Assembly: GCA_900543675.1 (NCBI GenBank)
Contig: UQRY01000033.1
Span: 1-14,790 of the forward strand
From: an uncultured Mycoplasmatota bacterium
GTDB taxonomy: Bacteria > Bacillota_I > Bacilli_A > RF39 > UBA660
DNA: 14,790 nucleotides
Direction of reading: 5' to 3'
The position numbers were made by a program, and so were the translations under genes. The notes under the pieces are model-generated. The model had not been told where the DNA came from. It saw nothing but the letters and a program-made list of their open reading frames with translations, and ran no database searches. Positions 7,401 to 12,631 of this stretch are shown here, one piece after another (the first letter of the stretch is position 1; every line of letters begins with the position of its first letter).

Positions 7401-7473
7401 CTATTAATAATTTATTTGCTTCATTTTCATTTTGCGAATTTACAATGGAATTAACTAAACTATATAAACTCAT
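4453..7473 (-). CDS. Large protein with two HEPN-type RxxxxH motifs
   Basis: I do not recognise a named family for this 1006-residue, predicted cytoplasmic protein. Near the N-terminus, after a coiled-coil-like stretch (about 90-140), lies RNSLEH (R185-H190), followed by a DNLDIDKVIELDNDNF segment and a beta-like continuation as in HEPN domains. Near the C-terminus lies RNACAH (R930-H935), followed by a KIYIYDKY segment and an FVEITRQVEKGLL helix, again HEPN-like. RNxxxH is the catalytic motif of HEPN RNases. Between them, about 270-860 consists of degenerate helical units with a recurring LKENGI/NNI core, resembling an alpha-solenoid. Paired terminal HEPN motifs in a protein of about 1000 residues recall Cas13 and other HEPN effectors, but there is no CRISPR array and no clear homology visible. 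ATG 7473 has AGGAG 7 nt upstream. A 21-nt repeat lies outside each end. Likely an RNase, possibly for phage defence (inference). Confidence 0.75.
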   Translation of the reverse strand: MSLYSLVNSIVNSQNENEANKLLIGSNILLLNNREYYNAIISNFIQKKETIIKKENGKLVFDLNNTNDIWNIIFISEYIKENDFLYKTYNNLLLEIADIESRLSIIKNKHKTAKSKEEHASINTEYQNLNNVLQSKKNQTESMSGVLSTFYNTDWVNLINTKNKIEQLREIDILKQAVNIIHKIRNSLEHDNLDIDKVIELDNDNFKISIPIEYLDGFNKGRIIANNEDRIIVERTNSITLPLLSELDCDINSLQSIFYNIEPEFLSLLLEKYNYNVKDIYRLSRGVLENNQKTKELLNKGVSIEVIEKIPYIITDPFISVQDIVKMVNYLEQENLLDKISKINPLAFRNVDILDLYLKNGIDLDIINSFDFASFVNPLYAISLLEKVNLLKENGIEFSKLIKRFSNKRDANIIDFHYAEEIVKFVNRLKENNIPIEVLYDENILKTELFKDSERFKKIIFNGSEIYAPLIRPIYWFIVSSDGKNFDTNKWIVDELVKNGIKYEEIGIYGNNFEKLKTVLIKNNLYPMNSENNKVYILLEFLRVMEELKKNGVFYENVSIFENITYLVNNGVNIQEIDSISIDAIANAKKTMYFIGQNISFEEIKKIPVSGYRNIEGTIELIKFLKENNLSFEMLNDDLWKNPINTINLLKVIPKDKMNIVKRLSELSINDIDKTIQIVNKLIEYNIDIDTVSSNFIEGADDSISFIKWLETKKYDMKILEKLPSYAFFRFNEMDHINTVYYSTTSLKKYENLPDNGESYLEQAEKLIECLINNGYTIDKELPKKVFSVPNVKNQNIEYLLKLVSYEYKKLDEFPEEFYTCNFEILENMCKNYNYNLCKSIFGIGNSKLISVLIYGNSVFSQYQKEKHDDLLIDIDPITIIHAGFNTSLMYKNNINEWNQETYLTRFISNENEQPRDNTEIKKYILDKFRNACAHFRFKPVLDNQGNIVEDKIYIYDKYDESNETNFDIILDIRDFVEITRQVEKGLLQKKDEDFIIDEENRFKKR

Positions 7474-7501
7474 AACATCACTCCTAAACCTACCATAAAT
7501 A

Positions 7502-7510
7502 ATTATATCA
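7502..7510 (-). promoter_or_regulatory. Extended -10 promoter of the two-HEPN gene
   Basis: The minus strand reads TGATATAAT, an extended -10 element (TGN plus a perfect TATAAT), about 30 nt before ATG 7473. The -35 region is poor, which an extended -10 can compensate for. The large gene could thus be transcribed on its own as well as by read-through from the 91-residue gene. Confidence 0.5.
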
Positions 7511-7571
7511 TAAAAATATTGTTTTTAATTTTTATCCCTTCTTTAGTCAATAATTTAATGTAACAGGTACA

Positions 7572-7592
7572 ACAATCAAGTTAGAGGGGCAA
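7572..7592. repeat. 21-nt direct repeat, copy 1
   Basis: This is the identical partner of 4379-4399. It lies about 31 nt downstream of the stop of the 91-residue gene and upstream of the promoter of the 1006-residue gene. Each accessory gene is thus followed by one copy in the same orientation. Flanking bases beyond the 21 do not align well, so the match is not just part of a longer duplication. Confidence 0.85.
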
Positions 7593-7623
7593 TAATATCT
7601 ATAGTTTTAACTTTCTTTATTTT

Positions 7624-7899
7624 TTAATATTTTCGTATTTCGATTAAATCCTCATCAATTTCTAATATTTCTAACTCTTTATTTAATTGATTAACATATT
7701 CAACTGAAGCATCATAAAATAGTCTATTAGAATTCATGTCAAATTCTTCATCTACTTTTAATTCTATTTTTAAAGGATTTTTTCTTATTTGTTTTTCAAA
7801 TTCTAAAAATAATTTTTTTACTTCATTAGAATCATCACTTTCTAAACTAGAACCTTGAGATAAGTCTCTTAATTCTGGATAAGTATAAAAATTGAACAT
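7624..7899 (-). CDS. Small acidic protein beside the two-HEPN gene
   Basis: This is a 91-residue protein of unknown function, rich in Asp and Glu, with no signal peptide, membrane segment or cysteine. Its C-terminal half looks like a beta strand followed by helix (IELKVDEEF, then VEYVNQLNKELEILEIDEDL). The ribosome binding site AGAGG lies 8 nt before ATG 7899, which supports translation, but it also forms the 3' arm of an eight-base hairpin (7909-7931). The gene lies directly after the ppdK terminator with no evident promoter, so it may depend on read-through or on a weak promoter in the terminator region. It precedes the two-HEPN gene by 150 nt in the same orientation and could be a partner or antitoxin-like protein, but nothing in its sequence proves that. 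Confidence 0.6.
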   Translation of the reverse strand: MFNFYTYPELRDLSQGSSLESDDSNEVKKLFLEFEKQIRKNPLKIELKVDEEFDMNSNRLFYDASVEYVNQLNKELEILEIDEDLIEIRKY

Positions 7900-7908
7900 T
7901 ATTTTTAC

Positions 7909-7931
7909 CTCTATGAAATTGTCTCATAGAG
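7909..7931 (-). promoter_or_regulatory. Hairpin covering the 91-residue gene's RBS
   Basis: CTCTATGA and TCATAGAG form a perfect eight-base inverted repeat with a seven-base loop. On the transcript the 3' arm contains most of the AGAGG ribosome binding site and ends 10 nt before the start codon, so folding would reduce translation. It could equally be a DNA operator. Confidence 0.5.
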
Positions 7932-7974
7932 CAAAAAAAAAGACTAAAGTACGATAAAACGTCTCTTTAGTCTT
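7932..7974 (-). terminator. ppdK terminator, possibly bidirectional
   Basis: Arms AAGACTAAAG (7940-7949) and CTTTAGTCTT (7965-7974) enclose an inner ACG/CGT pairing. On the minus strand the stem runs directly into about nine T residues, a strong rho-independent terminator about 30 nt after the ppdK stop. On the plus strand the stem is followed by GATTTTTTTT, so it could also stop transcription from the other direction. Confidence 0.85.
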
Positions 7975-8001
7975 GATTTTTTTTAGTTTGTAGTCCAAAA
8001 A

Positions 8002-10635
8002 TTACTTTTGTGACCCCTTACTTTTAATAGCGGCTTGTGCCGCAGCAAGTCTAGCTAAAGGTACACGATATGGACTACAAGAAACATAAGTTAGCCCTAA
8101 TTGATGACAGAATTCTACGCTTGCAGGATCTCCTCCATGCTCACCACAGATACCAAGTTTGATATCTGGTCTAGTTGATCTACCTTTTTCTACAGCAATC
8201 TTCATTAATGCGCCGACACCTTCTTGATCAACATGAGCAAATGGATCGCTTTCAAAAATACCTTTCTTATAATAATCTTCTAAGAATTTACCAGCATCAT
8301 CTCGACTAAATCCATAAGTCATTTGTGTTAAATCATTTGTACCAAAAGAGAAGAATTCAGCCTCTTCAGCAATTTTATCTGCCGTTATCGCTGCTCTTGG
8401 AATTTCGATCATCGTTCCGACATGATAATCGAGTTCAACTCCTGCTTCTTTTATGATACGATCAGCGGTAGAGGTAACAATATTTTTTACGAAAGTTAAT
8501 TCTTTAACATCGCCAACTAACGGAATCATAATTTCAGGGCTTACTTGAATACCATCTTTGTTTACTTTAATTGCCGCTTCAATTACCGCACGAGTTTGCA
8601 TCTCTGCAATTTCTGGATAAGTAACAGCCAAACGACAACCACGATGTCCCATCATTGGATTAAATTCTTTTAATGACTCTACTCTAGCCTTTAACGCTTC
8701 AAAAGTCATACCTAAACTTTCCGCAAGTGGTTTAATCTCTTCGTCAGTATGAGGTAAAAATTCATGTAGTGGTGGATCAAGGAAACGAATCGTTACGCCA
8801 TACCCTTCCATCACTCTAAATAATTGTTCAAAGTCATCTCGTTGATAAGGAAGTATTTTTTCGAGTGCTTCTTCTCGTTTTTCTTTTGTATCCGCTGTAA
8901 TCATACGACGGAAGTTAAAAATTCTATCTGCTTCAAAGAACATGTGCTCTGTACGGCAAAGGCCAATTCCTTCAGCGCCAAATTTACGAGCAACACTAGC
9001 ATCTTTTGGATTATCGGCATTGGTTCTTACTTTAAGAGTACGAACGCTATCAGCCCATCCCATAAAGGTTTCAAAGTCTCCGACAATTTCTGGATCTACT
9101 GTCTTGATTCTTTCGCCATAAACATTTCCCGTTGAACCATCCAAGCTCATCCAATCGCCTTCTGTAAAGACTTTACCATCTTTAGTCGTTACTGTTTTTT
9201 GTTCTTCATCGATACGAAGTTCACCACAACCGGATACACAGCAAGTACCCATACCACGTGCGACTACAGCTGCGTGTGAAGTCATTCCACCACGAATCGT
9301 CAAAATACCATGAGCAAGATTCATTCCTTCGATATCTTCTGGAGAAGTTTCAAGACGAACCAATAACATATCTTTTTCGCCTGCTTCATGAGCTTTAATT
9401 ACATTTTCTGCTGTAAAATAGATTTTTCCAGTTGCAGCACCAGGTGATGCAGCCAATCCTTTAGCGATCACTTCAGCAGCTTTCAAACTATCTACATCGA
9501 AATTTGGATGTAAAAGTTGATCAAGTTGCTTAGGTTCTACTTTAAGTAAAGCTTCTTCCTTAGTTAACATTCCTTCATTCACTAAATCAACAGCAATTTT
9601 TAAAGCAGCAGCAGCAGTTCTTTTTCCATTTCTCGTCTGTAACATGAAAAGTTTACCATCTTCAATCGTAAATTCCATATCCTGCATATCACGATAATGT
9701 TCTTCCAAAATATGGCAAATACGGACAAACTCTTCATAACATTCTGGCATGGTTTCTTTCAAAGTATCAATCGATTGTGGCGTACGAATACCAGCTACAA
9801 CGTCTTCTCCTTGAGCATTCATTAAATACTCACCAAACAACTTTTTCTCCCCTGTTGCAGGATTTCTCGTAAATGCTACACCGGTACCAGACGTATCTCC
9901 GCGATTTCCATAAACCATTTCTTGAACGTTAACTGCAGTTCCCCAAGAAGATGGAATATCATTCAATCTACGATAAGTAATGGCACGATCATTATTCCAA
10001 CTTCTAAATACCGCTTTGATTGCCTCTAATAATTGAACCCGAGGTTCTTGTGGAAATTCTACTCCCGCATGTTTTTTGTACTCCTTCTTGTAAATATCAA
10101 CAACTTCCATCAAATCTTCTGCGGTAAGTTCAGTATCGAATTCGACATTTTTCTCCTCTTTAATCTTGTCAAAAAGACGCTCAAACGAACTCTTTGGAAA
10201 GCCCATAACCACATCCGCAAACATCTGAATAAATCTACGATAAGAATCGTAAACAAATCGCGGATTATTGGTCGTCTTTGCAAATCCTTTCGCAACTTTA
10301 TCATTTAAACCAAGATTTAGCACGGTATCCATCATACCAGGCATACTAGCACGAGCACCACTTCTTACCGATACCAGTAACGGATTTTTGCTATCTCCTA
10401 ATTTTTTACCTGTTAACTTTTGAAGCTCTTCTACCTTCTCGTCGATTTCTTTAACAATTTCGTCGGCAATTGTTTTCCCATCGTCGTAATATCTAGTACA
10501 AGCTTCCGTCGTTACAGTAAACCCACGTGGTACTGGTAACCCAATACTAGTCATCTCGGCAAGGTTAGCACCCTTTCCACCGAGTAAGTTACGCATGTCT
10601 TTGTTCCCTTCACTAAACAAATAAACGTATTTCAT
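8002..10635 (-). CDS. ppdK: Pyruvate, phosphate dikinase
   Basis: This 877-residue enzyme interconverts pyruvate, ATP and phosphate with PEP, AMP and pyrophosphate. In anaerobes it works in pyrophosphate-linked glycolysis or PEP formation in the cytoplasm. The N-terminal ATP-grasp nucleotide domain begins with KGANLAEMTSIGLPVPRGF. The swivelling phosphohistidine domain carries GGMTSHAAVVARGMG with the catalytic His454. The C-terminal PEP/pyruvate barrel includes EGIGLCRTEHMFF, GTNDLTQMTYGFSRDD and a CGEHGGDP end. Length and His position match the clostridial enzymes (about 874 residues). ATG 10635 has AAAGGAA about 9 nt upstream. It appears monocistronic, with its own promoter and a strong terminator. 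Confidence 0.98.
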   Translation of the reverse strand: MKYVYLFSEGNKDMRNLLGGKGANLAEMTSIGLPVPRGFTVTTEACTRYYDDGKTIADEIVKEIDEKVEELQKLTGKKLGDSKNPLLVSVRSGARASMPGMMDTVLNLGLNDKVAKGFAKTTNNPRFVYDSYRRFIQMFADVVMGFPKSSFERLFDKIKEEKNVEFDTELTAEDLMEVVDIYKKEYKKHAGVEFPQEPRVQLLEAIKAVFRSWNNDRAITYRRLNDIPSSWGTAVNVQEMVYGNRGDTSGTGVAFTRNPATGEKKLFGEYLMNAQGEDVVAGIRTPQSIDTLKETMPECYEEFVRICHILEEHYRDMQDMEFTIEDGKLFMLQTRNGKRTAAAALKIAVDLVNEGMLTKEEALLKVEPKQLDQLLHPNFDVDSLKAAEVIAKGLAASPGAATGKIYFTAENVIKAHEAGEKDMLLVRLETSPEDIEGMNLAHGILTIRGGMTSHAAVVARGMGTCCVSGCGELRIDEEQKTVTTKDGKVFTEGDWMSLDGSTGNVYGERIKTVDPEIVGDFETFMGWADSVRTLKVRTNADNPKDASVARKFGAEGIGLCRTEHMFFEADRIFNFRRMITADTKEKREEALEKILPYQRDDFEQLFRVMEGYGVTIRFLDPPLHEFLPHTDEEIKPLAESLGMTFEALKARVESLKEFNPMMGHRGCRLAVTYPEIAEMQTRAVIEAAIKVNKDGIQVSPEIMIPLVGDVKELTFVKNIVTSTADRIIKEAGVELDYHVGTMIEIPRAAITADKIAEEAEFFSFGTNDLTQMTYGFSRDDAGKFLEDYYKKGIFESDPFAHVDQEGVGALMKIAVEKGRSTRPDIKLGICGEHGGDPASVEFCHQLGLTYVSCSPYRVPLARLAAAQAAIKSKGSQK

Positions 10636-10668
10636 TCTATCATTCCTTTCTTATCAACCGACAATTAT

Positions 10669-10698
10669 AGTATAACAGAAAAAAGAAAAAGAAAACAA
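10669..10698 (-). promoter_or_regulatory. Likely ppdK promoter
   Basis: The minus strand reads TTGTTT (10698-10693), 18 bases, then TATACT (one mismatch to the -10 consensus), with a second TATAAT overlapping further downstream (10669-10664). The -35 lies in the 3' arm of the xerC-side terminator stem, so the two signals overlap. Confidence 0.45.
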
Positions 10699-10716
10699 TA
10701 TGATTTATATGTTTTC
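10675..10716 (-). terminator. Probable terminator of the xerC transcript
   Basis: GAAAAC-ATA and TAT-GTTTTC style arms (10691-10716) form an AT-rich stem followed on the minus strand by a T-rich run (TTTTTCTTTTTTC). It lies about 135 nt after the recombinase stop and just before ppdK. It is weaker than the other terminators here. Confidence 0.5.
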
Positions 10717-10821
10717 TTCCTTTTCATCGTTAAATTTTTATGGACTACTTAATTTTATCCACATTCTACATTATATAGATAAACTACCAGTATGATTACC
10801 TAAAAAGCTTTTAAGATTATT

Positions 10822-10842
10822 AACTTATTCATCCAATAAGTT
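10822..10842 (-). repeat. Hairpin just after the recombinase stop
   Basis: AACTTATT and AATAAGTT form a perfect eight-base inverted repeat around a five-base loop, 10 nt after the stop of the recombinase gene. No T run follows on the minus strand, so it may stabilise the mRNA 3' end more than terminate it. The rest of this 216-nt gap holds the terminator and promoter listed above. Confidence 0.4.
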
Positions 10843-10851
10843 TTCAAGATA

Positions 10852-11763
10852 TTATTTTTTCTTCGCCCTAGGATGTGTATGTAAATAAACCTCTTTCAAA
10901 CGATCCGTTGTAACATGAGTATAAATCGAAGTGGCACTTAAACTTTCGTGACCTAATAACTGTTGAACAGATAGTAAATCGCAGCCCTCATTTAATAAAT
11001 GAGTCGCAAAACTATGACGAATCATATGAGGAGAAATATGCTTATTTAAAGAAGTCTTTTGAATAATACGTTCTAAGATATCTTCTACTCCTCTGGTAGT
11101 TAATTGTCCGCCACGTTGATTAAGAAATAAAAAAGAAAGCTGTTTTTGATTTAATATTTTTCTTCCATCTGCTAAATACTTTTTTAAACGATTCGCCGTT
11201 ACTTGATTAAAATAAACAATTCGTTCTTTATTTCCTTTCCCTAAAATATGAATCGTTTTATCAGTAAGATGAATATCTTCTATTTCGATACCTACTAATT
11301 CACTAACTCGAATTCCAGTTGCATAAAGCATTTCTAAAATAAGAGCATCTCTTTGTCCAAGTGGTGTAGATTGATTGGGAATACAAAACAATTCCTCTAA
11401 CTCGTTATAAGCAAAAAATTTAGGAAGTCTTTTTTCTTTCTTTGGTAACTTTAAAAGAGAAAAGGAACTATTTTGGGTAATATTCTGATTACTTAAATAT
11501 TGATAAAATCTACGAATCGCACTAATCTTTCTAGAAACACTACTAGCCTGATTCTTCTTCTCCTCGTATAAATAAACAAGATAAGATTGTGCATCTGGAT
11601 AAGTAATTTCTAAATAAGAAATTCTACGGTCATTACAAAAAGTCAAAAAATCTTCAATATCTCTTTGATAATTATTTCTAGTATAAACAGAATAATTTTT
11701 CTGTACTTCTAAATAAGCAAGAAAAGCAGTAAGCTCTTTACTGCCACTTAACAATTCTTTCAC
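10852..11763 (-). CDS. xerC: Tyrosine recombinase XerC/XerD type
   Basis: This 303-residue site-specific recombinase probably resolves chromosome dimers at dif. The N-terminal SAM-like DNA-binding domain (about 8-95) is followed by the catalytic domain with Arg152 (ATGIRVSEL), Lys176 (LGKGNKER), His246 and Arg249 (HMIRH), His272 (LLGHESLSAT) and the nucleophile Tyr281 (SIYTHV). The full catalytic set is present. The reading frame is open up to 11826, but GTG 11763 is preferred: it gives the usual XerC/D length, the protein then begins just before the conserved FLAYLEVQKNYS region, and GTGA overlaps the stop of the preceding gene, which indicates translational coupling. Sequence alone does not separate XerC from XerD; the position close to topA favours XerC, as in many Firmicutes. 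Confidence 0.92.
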   Translation of the reverse strand: MKELLSGSKELTAFLAYLEVQKNYSVYTRNNYQRDIEDFLTFCNDRRISYLEITYPDAQSYLVYLYEEKKNQASSVSRKISAIRRFYQYLSNQNITQNSSFSLLKLPKKEKRLPKFFAYNELEELFCIPNQSTPLGQRDALILEMLYATGIRVSELVGIEIEDIHLTDKTIHILGKGNKERIVYFNQVTANRLKKYLADGRKILNQKQLSFLFLNQRGGQLTTRGVEDILERIIQKTSLNKHISPHMIRHSFATHLLNEGCDLLSVQQLLGHESLSATSIYTHVTTDRLKEVYLHTHPRAKKK

Positions 11764-12551
11764 TGTTTGATCATGCCCTTTTCTAATTCTTCTTCTGTTA
11801 AATATTCTTCTCTTTCTTCCCCACAATCGTTAAAAAATACTTGAACCCCGCCATATACCTGAACTTTTGGAGTTTGCCTATCCAATTGATAATTTTTTTC
11901 AAAGTCTTCAAAAGTTGCTTTAATCTCTACCTTTTGTACTCTTGGTTGTTGACCTTGTACCCTCGGTGGTTGAACCGCTTGATTTCTTACTCTATGACCA
12001 AACTGCACATAATATTGATCTACTCGATTATGACGATAAAGACTAAGTGAACGATAAGTTTTATAACGAGTAATTTCTCGAACAATTTCTGCCTCGATAC
12101 TTTTTTTATGTAATAAATCCTCTGATGATTCTACAGTTGATTGTAAATAATGATAAACCTTTCGAGAAAGATGATTTTGATAAGGATACTTTTCTAAAAA
12201 GTGAAACTTCTCTTTTTCTACATGTTGAAATAAAAACTTTCTCATTTCCTGAAAATCCTCACAAGAAGAATCTACTCTATCACTCGTACTCATATGTTTT
12301 AAGATTTTTTCTAAATACGGATTCTTAAACATTACTGAATAAGGGTAATCTTTTCCTTTAATCGCAATCTGAAAAGACTGGATATTACTATCCGAAGATA
12401 AATACCCATTTTTTCGTAGCCACTCTTCAAAATCAAAGCGATTAAACGAATTCGTAAATCGATCAATATCGATTAAACGAGAACATTCTGGCAAAGTAAT
12501 ATTTTCGGTAGCTCCATCTAATAATACGGCTTGTAATTGATAACGATTCAT
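11760..12551 (-). CDS. Conserved-looking hypothetical protein, 263 residues
   Basis: I do not recognise a family. The protein appears soluble, with no signal peptide or membrane segment. Residues 1-80 look mixed alpha/beta (QLQAVLLDGATENITLPE, then FEEWLRKNGYLS). The middle is helical and rich in Lys, Glu, His and Tyr. About 190-208 holds a low-complexity Gln/Pro/Arg linker with two PRVQ copies. The end (VQVYGGVQVFFNDCGEE) looks like a short beta segment followed by an acidic helix. ATG 12551 has GAGGTG about 10 nt upstream. Its TGA stop overlaps the GTG start of the recombinase, so the two are co-translated. An extended -10 (TGATATGCT) about 30 nt before the start is a possible promoter. Function is unknown. 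Confidence 0.75.
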   Translation of the reverse strand: MNRYQLQAVLLDGATENITLPECSRLIDIDRFTNSFNRFDFEEWLRKNGYLSSDSNIQSFQIAIKGKDYPYSVMFKNPYLEKILKHMSTSDRVDSSCEDFQEMRKFLFQHVEKEKFHFLEKYPYQNHLSRKVYHYLQSTVESSEDLLHKKSIEAEIVREITRYKTYRSLSLYRHNRVDQYYVQFGHRVRNQAVQPPRVQGQQPRVQKVEIKATFEDFEKNYQLDRQTPKVQVYGGVQVFFNDCGEEREEYLTEEELEKGMIKQ

Positions 12552-12568
12552 CAGCTTTCTTCACCTCA

Positions 12569-12577
12569 TGTTTAGCA
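12569..12577 (-). promoter_or_regulatory. Possible extended -10 promoter for hypothetical/xerC pair
   Basis: The minus strand has TGATATGCT just upstream of the ribosome binding site, directly after the topA terminator. The -35 region falls in the terminator's T-rich tail and is weak. It is the only candidate promoter in the short gap. Confidence 0.3.
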
Positions 12578-12603
12578 TATCACAAAGAGTCAAAAAAAGG
12601 AAC

Positions 12604-12631
12604 AAAAAAAAGACAGCGACTATTTCGCGTC
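12604..12631 (-). terminator. topA terminator overlapping the stop codon
   Basis: The minus strand reads GAC-GCGA-AATAG-TCGC-T-GTC followed by eight T residues. Stem GCGA/TCGC extends to GAC/GTC with one bulge. The TAG stop of topA (12622-12620) lies in the loop, so a terminating ribosome would cover the hairpin. Confidence 0.75.

Noticed and set aside
4379..7592. The two 21-nt repeats as a CRISPR remnant of a Cas13 locus
   Set aside because: Only two copies, about 3.2 kb apart with a gene between them, no spacer-sized intervals and no cas1/cas2. The repeat is also shorter than type VI repeats.
8824..10308. Plus- and minus-strand ORFs inside ppdK
   Set aside because: They overlap a complete, motif-rich PPDK reading frame and have no supporting start signals or recognisable domains.
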